Source: Variovorax ginsengisoli
Lineage (GTDB): Bacteria > Pseudomonadota > Gammaproteobacteria > Burkholderiales > Burkholderiaceae_C
Reading direction: 5' to 3'
Assembly: GCF_030811835.1 (NCBI RefSeq)
Contig: NZ_JAUSRO010000001.1
Location: forward strand, 310,001-374,000
Length of the DNA stretch: 64,000 nucleotides
Made by a program: the position numbers and the translations under genes. Under the pieces are notes generated by a model. It was not told the origin of the DNA. It saw only the letters and a list, made by a program, of their open reading frames with translations, and did not search any database. This document shows, piece by piece, positions 9,266 through 21,251 of the stretch. Every line of letters begins with the position of its first letter. Within the stretch, counting starts at the first letter, position 1.

Positions 9266-9279
9266 TCTGAATATCAGAA
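9265..9279. promoter_or_regulatory. Palindrome in the MFS/LysR intergenic region (LysR-type box)
   Basis: TTCTGA-ATA-TCAGAA is a perfect 6+6 inverted repeat that also matches the T-N11-A form of LysR recognition sites. It sits in the 52-bp gap between two divergent genes and overlaps the first possible start codon of the MFS gene. The most natural reader is the LysR protein encoded at 9318. Confidence 0.6.
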
Positions 9280-9317
9280 AATATAGGCCAGACCATCCAC
9301 CAATTCAGGACTGTTCC

Positions 9318-10286
9318 ATGGCTTCCCCCGTGTTTGATCTCGACGTGCTTCGCAGCTTTGCGACCGGTATGGCGCTGGGCAGCTACGCGCGCGCCGCCGA
9401 CAGGCTGGGCCGCTCGACCTCGGCGGTGAGCGCGCAGTTGAAGAAGCTCGAGGCGCAGGCCGGTACGGCGCTGTTTCGAAAGGCAGGTCGCGGGCTGGCA
9501 CTGACCGACGCCGGCCAGACCATGCTGGCCTACGCACACCGCCTGCTCGAACTCAACGACGAGGCCGCCGCGGCCATGCGCGGCGCCCGTCTGCATGGCC
9601 TGGTCCGGCTCGGGCTGCAGGAGGACTTTGGCGAGACGTTGCTTCCTGGTGTGCTCGGCCGCTTCACGCGCGCGCATCCTCAGGTGCGGGTCGAGGCCTG
9701 CATGGCGCGCTGCACCGAACTGCGCGAGCGTCTGAGCCTGGGCAAACTCGACCTGGCCCTGGTCTGGGAAACGGGCAACCAGGCGCCACTGCCTCATGGC
9801 GAGTGTGTGCTCGAAGCGCCGCTGCAATGGATCGGCGCTGCGAGCGATCACGCCGCTGAACGGCCGCCCTGGTGGCCGAAGGGCCGGGCCGGAGGCGGCA
9901 GGCATGCGCAACCGTTGCCGTTGGTCCTGCTCGATGCGCCGTGCCCGGTGCGCGAGATGACCACGGCGGCGCTCGACCGTGCGGGCATTCCGTGGCGCCA
10001 CGGGTTCAGCAGTTCGAGCCTGGCGGCGCTGTGGGCGGCGAGCGCAGCGGGCCTGGGTCTGACAGTGCGGACCTCGTTCGGATTGCCGCGCAGCGTGGAG
10101 GTGCTCGATGCGTCGGCGGCCGGGCTGCCGGAACTTCCAGCGATCAGCCTGTGGCTCTATCGTGCGCAGGCACAGCCCGAAGCGACGGTCGCGCGTCTCG
10201 CGGATCTGTTGCGCCAGGCGCTGCCGCAGAGCGAGGCGCCCACCCGGCAGACGGCTGCAAGCCGGCCGCAGGGGGTCCCCGCTTGA
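9318..10286 (+). CDS. LysR-family transcriptional regulator
   Basis: This is a 322-residue LysR protein. The N-terminal helix-turn-helix (FATGMALGSYARAADRLG, then SAVSAQLKKLEAQ) spans residues 8-60 and the substrate-binding domain follows. The ATG at 9318 is chosen because the conserved DLDVLRSF helix begins right after it; the extra open frame upstream to 9120 overlaps the divergent MFS gene. It probably controls that transporter through the palindrome at 9265-9279. The effector is unknown. Confidence 0.88.
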   Translation: MASPVFDLDVLRSFATGMALGSYARAADRLGRSTSAVSAQLKKLEAQAGTALFRKAGRGLALTDAGQTMLAYAHRLLELNDEAAAAMRGARLHGLVRLGLQEDFGETLLPGVLGRFTRAHPQVRVEACMARCTELRERLSLGKLDLALVWETGNQAPLPHGECVLEAPLQWIGAASDHAAERPPWWPKGRAGGGRHAQPLPLVLLDAPCPVREMTTAALDRAGIPWRHGFSSSSLAALWAASAAGLGLTVRTSFGLPRSVEVLDASAAGLPELPAISLWLYRAQAQPEATVARLADLLRQALPQSEAPTRQTAASRPQGVPA

Positions 10287-10326
10287 ACAACGCCTGGGGC
10301 AGACTGTTTTGCCCAGCGATGGCCCA

Positions 10327-11619
10327 TCAACCCGACAGGCGGTCCAGCAGGCTGTACCAGGCGACGCCCGCCGCGATGTAGAAGCGCTGCAGGCCGTGCA
10401 TGGGAATGGGCTGTATCGGTGTCACCGGGTAGGGAAAGTCGGAGGGGCCAGCCATCAGGCGGCGTGCCAGATGTTTGCCCATGCTGGTGGCCAGCGCGAT
10501 GCCACGGCCGTTGTAGCCCAGGGCCATCGTGAGGCCCGGTGCCGGGTTGTGCACATGCGGCATGAAGTCGCGCGTGACGGCGATGCGACCCGCCCATCGG
10601 TACTCGAACTGCAGAGGGCCAAGCTGCGGGAACAGCAGCGCCAGAGAGCGTTCCAGATGTGCGAAGTCCTGCGGCCCGGTGGGGTCCCTGAAGTGGCCGC
10701 GACCGCCCATCAGCAAGCGCCCCTGCGCATCCTTGCGGAAGTACAGCAGCAGCCGCTGGGACGTGGAGGCCGTCTCTCCGCGTGCGAGGATGGCGTCGGC
10801 ATCCGGGCCCGTCAGGGGCTGCGTGGCGACGATGAAGCTGTTGGCCGCCAGGACCGTGCGCGCCAAGCCGGGCCACAGTCCGTCGGTGTAGCCGTTGGTC
10901 GCCAGCACCACCTGCTCCGCGACGACGGTGGCGCCGCCATCGGTGGTTGCATGCCACTGCGTGCCGCGTCGCTCCAGTGCCGTCACCCGCGTCTGCCCAT
11001 GCACGCGACCGCCCGAGGTTTGCACGGCGCGCACCAAGCCGCGCGTGTAGGCCAGCGGCTGCAGCCCGCCAGCGCGGCCGTCGAGCCAGCCACCTGCAAA
11101 CACCTGCGTTCCCACTCGCTTCGCCACCGCCGCGCGATCCAGCGTGTCTACCGGGGCACCGCGTCGCTCCCACTGTGCCGCGCGCGATTGCATGCCTTCC
11201 AACGCCTTTTCCGAGTAGGCCAGTTGCAGCCAGCCGCTGCGCACCGCAGCGCAGTCGATGGCATGACGCCGGACCAGATCGAACACGTTGTCTGCTGAAT
11301 GCGAGACGGCATCGATCAGTGGCTCGGCCCTGGCCGCACCGTAGAGGCGCACCAGTTCGTCCGGGTCGTGCTTGAGCGTCGGATTGACCTGGCCGCCGTT
11401 GCGCCCGGAGGCGCCCCAGCCGGGTTCATATGCTTCCAGCACACAGACCTGGCAACCGGCTTCGGCCAGGTGAAGCGCGGTCGAGAGGCCGGTGAAGCCA
11501 CCGCCCACGATCAGCACGTCGGTCTTCAGGGATTCCGCCAGCTTCGGTGTCGGCGATGCAGGCGGGGCCGTAGCGGCCCACAGCGAGGGCGCGGAGGGCG
11601 TTGATGGATGGCGTGTCAC
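10327..11619 (-). CDS. FAD-dependent amine/D-amino-acid oxidoreductase (DAO family, PuuB-like)
   Basis: The 430-residue protein has an FAD-binding Rossmann motif [21 protein letters not shown] around residues 35-55 and the DAO-family stretch [14 protein letters not shown] near residue 72, seen in gamma-glutamylputrescine oxidases and related amine oxidases. A second nucleotide-contact region, [20 protein letters not shown], lies near the C-terminus. It overlaps the upstream ATPase gene by 4 nt (ATGA) and is the last gene of a receptor-permease-ATPase-oxidase operon. The importer probably supplies the amine or amino acid it oxidises. The exact substrate cannot be read from the sequence. Confidence 0.85.
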   Translation of the reverse strand: MTRHPSTPSAPSLWAATAPPASPTPKLAESLKTDVLIVGGGFTGLSTALHLAEAGCQVCVLEAYEPGWGASGRNGGQVNPTLKHDPDELVRLYGAARAEPLIDAVSHSADNVFDLVRRHAIDCAAVRSGWLQLAYSEKALEGMQSRAAQWERRGAPVDTLDRAAVAKRVGTQVFAGGWLDGRAGGLQPLAYTRGLVRAVQTSGGRVHGQTRVTALERRGTQWHATTDGGATVVAEQVVLATNGYTDGLWPGLARTVLAANSFIVATQPLTGPDADAILARGETASTSQRLLLYFRKDAQGRLLMGGRGHFRDPTGPQDFAHLERSLALLFPQLGPLQFEYRWAGRIAVTRDFMPHVHNPAPGLTMALGYNGRGIALATSMGKHLARRLMAGPSDFPYPVTPIQPIPMHGLQRFYIAAGVAWYSLLDRLSG

Positions 11620-12374
11620 TTCGGCTCCATCCCCGACAGCGTCACCGGCGCTTGCAGCACCCTGCGCAGGAAGTCCTGGGTGCGCGCATGCGTCGGTGTG
11701 CCCAGCACCTGGGCGGCCCGGCCTTCTTCGACGATGCTGCCGCTGTGCAGGAAGCAGACGCGGTCGGCGACTTCGCGCGCGAAACCCATTTCATGCGTCA
11801 CGACGATCATGGTCATGCCTTCGTCGGCCAGCGTACGCATGACGGCGAGCACGTCGCCGACCAGTTCGGGGTCGAGCGCCGAGGTCGGCTCGTCGAACAG
11901 CATGGCTTCGGGTTTCATCGCCAACGCCCGCGCAATGGCCACGCGCTGCTGCTGGCCACCCGAGAGCTGGGCCGGGAACGCCGCTGCCTTCTCCGCGAGA
12001 CCGACTTTCTCGAGCAGTGCCATCGCCTCGCGTCGCACCTGAGCGGCGCTCTCGCGCTTCACGAAAAGCGGGCCTTCCATCACGTTCTGCAGCACGCTGC
12101 GGTGCGCAAACAAATTGAAGCGCTGGAACACCATGCCCATGCGGCTGCGCAGCGTGTGGATGTCGGCGGACCGCCGATCGACACGCCGGCCGAAGGCCGT
12201 CACCTCGCCGCCCTCGTAAGACTCGAGTCCGTTGATGCAGCGCAGGACGGTGGACTTCCCCGAGCCCGATGGCCCGATGAGGCAAACGACCTCACCTGCG
12301 TCCACGTGCAGGCTCACGCCCTGGAGCACCCGATGGTCGCCGAAGCTTTTTTGCAGGTCGGTGATGCGGATCAT
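11616..12374 (-). CDS. Polar amino-acid ABC transporter ATP-binding protein (GlnQ/HisP type)
   Basis: This is a 252-residue single-domain ABC ATPase. Walker A is GPSGSGKST (about residues 33-41), the signature [15 protein letters not shown], Walker [16 protein letters not shown], and the switch His lies in VTHEMGFA. It overlaps the permease gene upstream and the oxidase gene downstream by 4 nt each, indicating translational coupling. It energises import by the permease at 12371-13051 with the receptor at 13059-13826. Confidence 0.92.
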   Translation of the reverse strand: MIRITDLQKSFGDHRVLQGVSLHVDAGEVVCLIGPSGSGKSTVLRCINGLESYEGGEVTAFGRRVDRRSADIHTLRSRMGMVFQRFNLFAHRSVLQNVMEGPLFVKRESAAQVRREAMALLEKVGLAEKAAAFPAQLSGGQQQRVAIARALAMKPEAMLFDEPTSALDPELVGDVLAVMRTLADEGMTMIVVTHEMGFAREVADRVCFLHSGSIVEEGRAAQVLGTPTHARTQDFLRRVLQAPVTLSGMEPK

Positions 12375-13051
12375 CGTCTGCCCCCAACGCCGAAACGCCG
12401 TTCGAGTCGGCGCAGTCCGTAGACCAACGGCAGGCTCATGATCAGGTAGAGGAGGGCGACCAAGGTGTACACCGTCATGTTCTGGAAGGTGGAGGAGGCG
12501 ATCAACTGGCCGGCCCGCGTCATCTCCGCGACGGTGATGGTAGAAACCAGCGAGGAGTCCTTGAGCATCATGACCAGCGTGTTGCCGTAGGGCGGCAGCG
12601 CGATGCGGAAAGCCTGCGGCAGGATCACGCGGCGCATGATCAGAGTCGACCGCATGCCCATTGCTTGCGCGGCCTCGCGCTGGCCCGGGTCGACCGCCTC
12701 GATGCCGGCGCGGAAGTTCTCCGCCTGGTAGGCCGAATACGCGATGCCCAGGCCGATGACGCCGGCCTGGAAGGCACTGAGCTGGATGCCCAGGTCGGGC
12801 AACACGAAGTAGATGTAGAAAAGCTGCACGATGATCGGCAGCCCGCGGATGATGTTGATGACCGTCGATGCAGTCACCGACACACTGCGCACCGGCGACA
12901 GCTTCAGCAGCGCGAGTGCCAGCCCGAGCACGCTGCTGAGCAGGAAGGCCAGAACGGTCACCTCAATGGTGACCACGGCACCCTTCAACAGGATCGGGAG
13001 GAAGTCGATGGCGTTCTGCAGGAAGGCGGATGCATTCATGGCGGACAACAA
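12371..13051 (-). CDS. Polar amino-acid ABC transporter permease (HisM/GlnP type)
   Basis: This 226-residue inner-membrane protein has about five hydrophobic segments and the EAA loop [20 protein letters not shown] around residue 135, the hallmark of amino-acid importer permeases. A conserved N-terminal stretch, [20 protein letters not shown], is also present. The ATG at 13039, giving MNASAF, is an equally possible start. It begins 7 nt after the receptor gene and ends in an ATGA overlap with the ATPase. One permease is present, so a homodimer is likely. Confidence 0.92.
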   Translation of the reverse strand: MLSAMNASAFLQNAIDFLPILLKGAVVTIEVTVLAFLLSSVLGLALALLKLSPVRSVSVTASTVINIIRGLPIIVQLFYIYFVLPDLGIQLSAFQAGVIGLGIAYSAYQAENFRAGIEAVDPGQREAAQAMGMRSTLIMRRVILPQAFRIALPPYGNTLVMMLKDSSLVSTITVAEMTRAGQLIASSTFQNMTVYTLVALLYLIMSLPLVYGLRRLERRFGVGGRR

Positions 13052-13058
13052 ACGCAGC

Positions 13059-13826
13059 TCAGACGCCCCACTTCTGGATGATCTTCGCGAGCGTGCCGTC
13101 CGTCTTCACCGCGGCGATGGCCTTGTTCAGCCGCGTGAGCATCTCGGTGTCGCCCTTGCGCACCACGAAGCAGACGTCGCCCACATTGACTGGCTTGTAG
13201 CTTCCGACGAGCTTCACGCCGGGGAAGGCGTTCTGGCGAATCTGGTAGGCAATGATGGGTTGGTCGGCGAGGCCGGCCTTGATGCGGCCCAGCGTGAGGT
13301 CGCGCGTCATGTCGGCGACCGAGTCGTAGCTGCGCACCTCCTTGAAGCCGCCTTTCTTGCTCAGCATGTCCAGGAAGACTGTGCCGACCTGCGCCCCCAC
13401 GATCTCGCCGCTCAGATCGTCGAGCGAGGTGTAGGCCTTGGCATCGTCGGCCTTCACGATCAGACCTTCGCCGTAGGAATAGACCGGATCGCTGAAGTCC
13501 ACCACCTGCTGCCGCGCCGGCGTCTTGAGCATGGCGGCAGAGATCAGGTCGATCTTGCTGGAGGTCAGCGAAGGAATGAGCGCGGCGAATGCCGTCTGCT
13601 GGATGTTGACGCCGAAACCGCCCGCCTTGCCCACCGCCGTCACGGTGTCGACCATCATCCCCTGGATCGTGTTCGTCTTCACGTCGAGGAACGTGAAGGG
13701 CACGCCGGTGGCCGTCGCACCGACGTTGTAGCTCGGCGCCGCGCCCTGAGCGGCAGCGAATGAAACGGCGGTGGTGGCGAGCAGGCCCAGGGCCAGGCGG
13801 CGGAAGCGAAGCGCGAAGCTGTGCAT
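13059..13826 (-). CDS. Polar amino-acid ABC transporter substrate-binding protein
   Basis: This 255-residue periplasmic receptor of the SBP_bac_3 family starts with a typical Sec signal peptide (basic start, hydrophobic core, AAAQGA cleavage region near residue 25). The mature domain follows the family pattern, including DLISAAMLKTPARQQVVDFS in the ligand-binding lobe. A GGAG lies 8 nt before the ATG. It is the first gene of the importer/oxidase operon and is divergent from an IclR regulator, with two palindromic sites in the shared intergenic region. Confidence 0.92.
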   Translation of the reverse strand: MHSFALRFRRLALGLLATTAVSFAAAQGAAPSYNVGATATGVPFTFLDVKTNTIQGMMVDTVTAVGKAGGFGVNIQQTAFAALIPSLTSSKIDLISAAMLKTPARQQVVDFSDPVYSYGEGLIVKADDAKAYTSLDDLSGEIVGAQVGTVFLDMLSKKGGFKEVRSYDSVADMTRDLTLGRIKAGLADQPIIAYQIRQNAFPGVKLVGSYKPVNVGDVCFVVRKGDTEMLTRLNKAIAAVKTDGTLAKIIQKWGV

Positions 13827-13906
13827 GAGAACACTCCAAGTGAAGATGGGTACCGCGGCGGTCGATCCGACGCTGTGTGGGTCGATTGCAAGAAGAGTGC
13901 CAATAA

Positions 13907-13979
13907 TCGATTCAATCGAAGCTTATATCAATAAGAGAAATCCACTATACGACTTGAAAGAATCGATATGCGATTCAAT
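13907..13979. promoter_or_regulatory. Paired palindromes in the receptor/IclR intergenic region
   Basis: The 178-bp divergent gap is AT-rich compared with its surroundings and holds two inverted repeats: TCGATT-C-AATCGA (13907-13919) and GAATCG-N5-CGATTC (13960-13976). Both contain the direct repeat CGATTCAAT (13908-13916 and 13971-13979), spaced 63 bp apart, about six helical turns. These are plausible operators for the IclR protein at 14005. A TATACT hexamer at 13993-13998 is a likely -10 element for the regulator gene itself. Confidence 0.55.
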
Positions 13980-14004
13980 AGCGCGCCAAAGCTATACTTG
14001 CCGC

Positions 14005-14805
14005 ATGACCAGCCCTCTCGAAGTGCCCGAACCGCAAGCCAGCCTTTTGTTCAATCAGTCGCTCGAAAAGGGCTTGGCGGTGCTGTGCGCCTTCAGTGCG
14101 AAGAACCGAACGATGACCTTGGCGGAGGTGGCGGCGGCCGTCGGAATCACCAAGAGTTCGGCGCAGCGCATGGTCTTCACGCTCGAAGGCCTGGGCTATG
14201 TCCGCAAGCACCCACAGACGCGGCGCTATCAGTTGACGCCGCGGGTCATGGCGATCGGCTTCAACTACCTGGCGGCCGATCCTGTCATCGACCTGGCCAA
14301 TCCCTTCCTGTCGGAACTCACCAAGTCGACGACCGAGACCTCTTGCCTGACCGAGCCGGATGGCCTGGAAATGGTCTACGTCGCGCGCTTCGTGAGCGCG
14401 CATTTCGTTCCGGTTCACATGCCCATCGGCAGTCGCATCCCGATGTACTGCACCGCCTCCGGTCGCGCCTACCTCAGCGCGCTGCCCGAAGACGAGGCAC
14501 TGTCATTGGTCGAACGCGCCGAGCGCATCTCGCACACCGTGCACACGCGCACCGATGTGGACGCGATCATGGCCATCTTGCGCGAGACGCGCTCGCGTGG
14601 ATTCGCGACCAACTGCGAGGAACTGTTCCTCGGCGACATGACCATCGCAGCATCCGTGCTCGGCGCGCAGGGCAGGCCGGTGGCAAGCGTGCATCTGGTC
14701 GCGCCGACCGGCCGTTGGACTCTGGGGGAGGTGGAGCGAAAGCTGGCGCCACCCCTGCTCCAGTGCGCGCGGTCCCTGACGAGTTCGGCGCGCTCGGTGG
14801 GGTAA
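14005..14805 (+). CDS. IclR-family transcriptional regulator
   Basis: This is a 266-residue regulator. An N-terminal winged helix-turn-helix lies at about residues 18-80 (SLEKGLAVLCAFS, then MTLAEVAAAVGITKSSAQRM), followed by the IclR effector-binding domain with the family stretch MPIGSRIPMYCTASGRAYL. The ATG at 14005 sits exactly 6 nt after TATACT, so the message may be leaderless. The in-frame extension upstream to 13771 crosses the intergenic operators and was rejected. It is divergent from, and probably controls, the amino-acid importer/oxidase operon. Confidence 0.9.
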   Translation: MTSPLEVPEPQASLLFNQSLEKGLAVLCAFSAKNRTMTLAEVAAAVGITKSSAQRMVFTLEGLGYVRKHPQTRRYQLTPRVMAIGFNYLAADPVIDLANPFLSELTKSTTETSCLTEPDGLEMVYVARFVSAHFVPVHMPIGSRIPMYCTASGRAYLSALPEDEALSLVERAERISHTVHTRTDVDAIMAILRETRSRGFATNCEELFLGDMTIAASVLGAQGRPVASVHLVAPTGRWTLGEVERKLAPPLLQCARSLTSSARSVG

Positions 14806-14844
14806 GACGTCGAGGTGGGGCCGTGGCGCGATCGGCACGTGACC

Positions 14845-16296
14845 TCAGCGTTGCGGCCCCAGCCGATCCACCAGCACCGCGCTCGCCGCGTTGAGCCCTG
14901 TCACCTCGACCGTGCTGCCGTGCTTGCGCAGCCGCTGCACCACCTTGTCGAGCGCCGCGACGGCAGTCACGTCCCAGAAGTGCGCCTGCGTGACGTCAAT
15001 GCGCACAGGGCGGTCCTCGGTATCCAGCGTGTCGAACGCATCGACGAACACGTCGGCCGAGGCGAAGAAGACCTGGCCCGTGACGCGGTAGGTGCGCGTG
15101 CCGGTGCCCGGATCGTCCTCGGCCTGCACGGCGAGCAGGCGCGACACCTTGAAGGTGAAGAACACGCCGCTGAGCATCACGCCGACGGCCACGCCGGCGG
15201 CCAGGTTGTCGGTGGCCACGGTGACCACGACCGTGGCCAGCATCACCATGCTCGACAGGCGGGGATGGCGTACGACACTGCGCAGCGATCCCCAATCGAA
15301 AGTCGAGGCCGACACCATCACCATGATTGCGACCAGCGCCGCCACCGGCACCTGCGACACCCAGGGCTTGAGCAGCACCATCAGGATCAGCAGGAAGACG
15401 CCGGCGAACAGCGTCGACAGCCGGCCGCGGCCGCCGTACCGCACGTTGCTCACCGTCTGGCCGATCATTCCGCAGCCGGCGATGCCGCCGAACAGGCTGG
15501 CCGCGATGTTGGCCGCACCAAGGCCGCTGCATTCGCGGTTCTTCGAACTGGGCGTGTCGGTGAGTTCGTCGACCACGCTGGCGGTCATCATCGATTCGAG
15601 CAGGCCGACCATGGCGATCGCCAGCGCCGGGAAGGCGATAAGCCGCAAGGTTTCGAGGGTGAGCGGCACGTCCAGCCACGCGAAGACCGGCAGGGCGTCG
15701 GGCAGCGTGCCAAGGTCGGCCACGGTCTTCAGCGGCAGGCCGAACCAGGAGGCGATCACGGTCAGCACCACGATGCAGATGAGCGGTGATGGCACGGCGG
15801 AAGTGATGCGCGGCAGGCCGTAGATGATCACCAGCCCCAGGCCGACCATCCCCCAGGTGGCGGCGTTCGCACCCAGCAGATGCGGCATCTGCGCCGCGAA
15901 GATCAGGATGGCAAGCGCGTTGACGAAGCCGGTGCGCACCGACGACGACACGAAGCGCATCAGCACGCCCAGTCGAAGCAGGCCGAACAGCACCTGCACC
16001 AGACCGGCCAGTGCGCCGGCGGCGAGCAGGTAGGGCAGGCCGTGTGCGTGCACCAGGGGCGCCGCCACCAGGGCGACCGAGCCGGCCGCCGCGGAAATCA
16101 TGGCGGGCCGGCCGCCGGTGAAGGCGATCACGATGCTGATCACGAACGATGCGAACAGCCCGACCGACGGGTCGACGCCCGCCACGAAGGAGAAGGCGAT
16201 GACTTCGGGGATGAGCGCGAAGGTGGCGACGGCGCCGGCCATCAGTTCGCGCGGAATGTGCGGCGCCCATTCGGCGCGAAGGCGGGTCAGTGCCAT
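14845..16296 (-). CDS. SulP-family anion transporter with C-terminal STAS domain
   Basis: The 483-residue protein has a polytopic SulP transport domain at about residues 10-385, including the family start ELMAGAVATFALIPEVIAFSF and the later LFGGIAGCGMIGQT, and a C-terminal STAS domain at about residues 395-480. The STAS nucleotide-loop pattern is readable as DVTQAHFWDVTAVAALD. SulP proteins carry sulfate, bicarbonate or dicarboxylates; nothing here fixes the substrate. It converges on the IclR gene with 39 nt between stops, and no obvious terminator was seen in that gap. Confidence 0.9.
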   Translation of the reverse strand: MALTRLRAEWAPHIPRELMAGAVATFALIPEVIAFSFVAGVDPSVGLFASFVISIVIAFTGGRPAMISAAAGSVALVAAPLVHAHGLPYLLAAGALAGLVQVLFGLLRLGVLMRFVSSSVRTGFVNALAILIFAAQMPHLLGANAATWGMVGLGLVIIYGLPRITSAVPSPLICIVVLTVIASWFGLPLKTVADLGTLPDALPVFAWLDVPLTLETLRLIAFPALAIAMVGLLESMMTASVVDELTDTPSSKNRECSGLGAANIAASLFGGIAGCGMIGQTVSNVRYGGRGRLSTLFAGVFLLILMVLLKPWVSQVPVAALVAIMVMVSASTFDWGSLRSVVRHPRLSSMVMLATVVVTVATDNLAAGVAVGVMLSGVFFTFKVSRLLAVQAEDDPGTGTRTYRVTGQVFFASADVFVDAFDTLDTEDRPVRIDVTQAHFWDVTAVAALDKVVQRLRKHGSTVEVTGLNAASAVLVDRLGPQR

Positions 16297-16385
16297 GGGA
16301 AGAGGCGTCCGCGCAGGGGCGAACGTGTGGACAGCGGTGAGGAGCGGGGAAGGGTGCAGCCCGGGCGGGCCGCGCAGCGCCGATG

Positions 16386-18794
<2,409 letters not shown>

Positions 18795-18821
18795 GCACGA
18801 CGCGGCCGGCTGTACCCTGAC

Positions 18822-19673
18822 ATGCAAGGAGCCTGTTCGGATCCTTCTAAGATGCCAGCGTATATTCGCTTGCCTTCGGAGACCCCCTTGCCCCCTACTG
18901 CCCCGCAGCGTTCCCGGCCGGTCGGCGTCTGCGCCACCAAGACGCAGGCACCGACGGACGGCCCCAGTGTGGGGCGCAATCCCCGCAACCTGTATGCGCA
19001 GGCGCACGAGGCCATCGAAGAGCGCTTGGTGACCTGCCAGCTGCAGCCCGGTCGTTATCTGGCGATGCAGGAGTTGCAGGAACTCGTGCAGTTGGGGCGT
19101 ACTCCTGTTCACCAGGCGGTCACGCGGCTGGCCGGGGACACGCTGCTGCGGGTGCATCCGCGCCGTGGCTTGCAGGTCGCGCCGATCGACCTGGCGCGCG
19201 AGCGCATCCTGCTGCGGCTGCGGCGCGACATGGAGCGCTTCGTGATCCGGCTGGCAGCCGAGAAGTCGAGTTCGTCGCATCGCAACCAGATGCTCCATCT
19301 CAAGCGCCATCTGCGCGAGAACCAGGCAGAGATGACGATCGATGCCTTCAACGTGATCGACCGTCGCCTGGACCGCCTGTTCCTGGCCGCGGCAGGCGAG
19401 CCGTTCGTCGAGAACACCTTGCGCCCACTGCACACCATCTTCCGCCGGACCGGATGGCTGTACCACAGCAAGGTGTCGCCCGGCGACGGACTGTCGAAGA
19501 CCATCGACGTCCACCTGGCCTTGCTCGACGCGGTCGCCAACTGCCATGCCGAGCAGGCCATCGAGGCTTCCGACGCGCTCATCGGCTTCGTCGATGGCAT
19601 GTTCGATGTGCTGGAGCGCGACATCGATCCCGTGCTGCTCGACTGCAGCATGAGCGATTTCGACAACCTCTGA
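18822..19673 (+). CDS. GntR-family transcriptional regulator (FadR-like)
   Basis: The protein is up to 283 residues long. The first 50 or so residues are low-complexity and variable. A GntR winged helix-turn-helix follows at about residues 55-125 (LYAQAHEAIEERLVTCQLQP, then LGRTPVHQAVTRLAGD), then an all-helical FCD effector domain. The start is uncertain: ATG at 18822 or 18852, neither with a good ribosome-binding site. It lies upstream of and on the same strand as the sugar-acid locus, which begins 300 bp downstream, and is its probable regulator. Confidence 0.85.
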   Translation: MQGACSDPSKMPAYIRLPSETPLPPTAPQRSRPVGVCATKTQAPTDGPSVGRNPRNLYAQAHEAIEERLVTCQLQPGRYLAMQELQELVQLGRTPVHQAVTRLAGDTLLRVHPRRGLQVAPIDLARERILLRLRRDMERFVIRLAAEKSSSSHRNQMLHLKRHLRENQAEMTIDAFNVIDRRLDRLFLAAAGEPFVENTLRPLHTIFRRTGWLYHSKVSPGDGLSKTIDVHLALLDAVANCHAEQAIEASDALIGFVDGMFDVLERDIDPVLLDCSMSDFDNL

Positions 19674-19974
19674 GCCCGATGCTGCGCGGTCGGCGCCTCG
19701 GGCGTTCCGGCGCGCCTGAAGCGAGCTGACACACGAATTCGCATCTGATATTTCAGTTGTTGATATCTGCTCCTGCCAAGCGCTGAGCGTAGCGATCGAT
19801 TGCGGAAAGTGAGTATCGTGCTGTGGTAAACCCTATCGATACTTGTGAAATATCACGACATACTACGTTCGACACCCGGGCGTTGCGGACTGCGCTGACG
19901 CTCTGCCTCAGTCATGCGAAAGCCGCCCTTTCGGGCCACGTCGAGGCATTCAACAACAAGCAGGAGACAAGCCC
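19674..19974 (+). promoter_or_regulatory. Promoter/operator region of the sugar-acid locus
   Basis: This 301-bp gap holds an AT-rich stretch and no gene. An inverted repeat AGTATCG (19812-19818) / CGATACT (19837-19843), 18 nt apart, is followed by a small dyad GTGA-N4-TCAC (19845-19856). These are candidate sites for the GntR protein encoded just upstream. An AGGAG before 19975 serves the receptor gene. No clear paired -35/-10 was identified. Confidence 0.45.
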
Positions 19975-21228
19975 ATGCACACCCTCAGCATCCCATCCCG
20001 TCGCCGCGCCCTGTTCGGGGCTGTCGCTGTCGCCGCGATGGTCGCGGGCCGCCCCGAGGTGGCCCTGGCACAACCCAGGGAAACACTCACCTTCGCGGCG
20101 GTCACCTTCAGCGAGGCTGGCCGGGGAGAGCGCCTCAAGGCCTGGGTCGAGAAATTCAACAAGAGCCAGGCGACCGTGGAGATCCAGCCGATCGCCATTC
20201 CCTTCGGCAGCTTCGCCAAGACGGTCTTCACGCAGATGGGCGGCGGTGCAGGGCCTGACCTCGTGCGCATGGACGGCATCGACTACTACGCCGCCGTGCA
20301 GAGCAAGAGCGTGCTCCCGCTGGACGACCTGCTCAAGGGAGGCGGCTACAGGTTCACGGCGCCCGACAAGTACATGTTCATCGACGGCAAGCGCTACGGC
20401 GTGCCTTTCGAGCTCAGCAACTACGTGATGCTGTACAACCCGGCGCTGCTCAAGGGCGGCAAGCCGCCGGCGAACTTTGACGAGTTCCTCGCCGCCACCA
20501 AGGCCGCGACGGGCAACGGCATCTATGGCTACGCGTACCGCGCCACCATGGCCGAAGGCAACGGCTTCTGGCAGGACGTGTGCAACTTCGTCTACGGTTT
20601 TGGAGGCCGGTGGAGCGATGCGCAAGGCAACCTCACACTGAACGACCCCAAGGTCGTCGAAGGTGTGACCGCCTACAAGAAGGTCTACGACGCGGGCGTG
20701 ATTCCCAAGGGCGCGGACGCCTCGACGTACCGCCGCATGTTCTGGGAACGCAAGGTGGCCATCGAGATCGACAACGGCGGCGTGGCAGGCATCTTCAGCC
20801 AGCAGGCGCCGGAACTGGCGTTCGAGGCGGCACCGTCTCCTTTCCCGACGCGCGCCCAGGGCATGGTCCTGACCGCGCTCACGATCAACAGCAACACGAA
20901 GCACAAGGCCGCCGCCGAGGCCTTCATCAAGTGGACACTGCAGCCCGAGAACCAGAAGGACCTGCAGGAATTGCTGGGCGCCAGCAATGTGGCCACGGTG
21001 ATCGAGCGCAGCCCGGAGCTGGTGGCCAAGCGGCCCTGGCTGAAGGTCTACGACGACCAGTCCGCCCATAGCGTGCCGCAGCTGGTGCAGGGCCTGGAGG
21101 TCAAGACGCCGGAGATCCAGCAGATCGTGCTGGAGCAGGTGCTCAAGGTCCTGCAGGGCGGCGTCGACCCGAAGAAGGCGATGGACGACGCGCAGCGCCT
21201 GGTGTCGTCGCGCGTGCTGCGCAAGTAA
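19975..21228 (+). CDS. Carbohydrate ABC transporter substrate-binding protein
   Basis: This is a 417-residue periplasmic receptor of the SBP_bac_1 (maltose-binding-like) family. The N-terminus has SRRRALFG followed by a hydrophobic stretch and AxA cleavage region near residue 32; the twin Arg makes Tat export possible but Sec is also plausible. Characteristic is GGGAGPDLVRMDGIDYYA in the first lobe. An AGGAG lies upstream of the ATG. It is the first gene of a receptor-permease-permease-ATPase set followed by catabolic dehydrogenases, so the ligand is probably a sugar or sugar acid. Confidence 0.92.
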   Translation: MHTLSIPSRRRALFGAVAVAAMVAGRPEVALAQPRETLTFAAVTFSEAGRGERLKAWVEKFNKSQATVEIQPIAIPFGSFAKTVFTQMGGGAGPDLVRMDGIDYYAAVQSKSVLPLDDLLKGGGYRFTAPDKYMFIDGKRYGVPFELSNYVMLYNPALLKGGKPPANFDEFLAATKAATGNGIYGYAYRATMAEGNGFWQDVCNFVYGFGGRWSDAQGNLTLNDPKVVEGVTAYKKVYDAGVIPKGADASTYRRMFWERKVAIEIDNGGVAGIFSQQAPELAFEAAPSPFPTRAQGMVLTALTINSNTKHKAAAEAFIKWTLQPENQKDLQELLGASNVATVIERSPELVAKRPWLKVYDDQSAHSVPQLVQGLEVKTPEIQQIVLEQVLKVLQGGVDPKKAMDDAQRLVSSRVLRK

Positions 21229-21251
21229 GCCGTCCACCGGAGACCTCCCCG

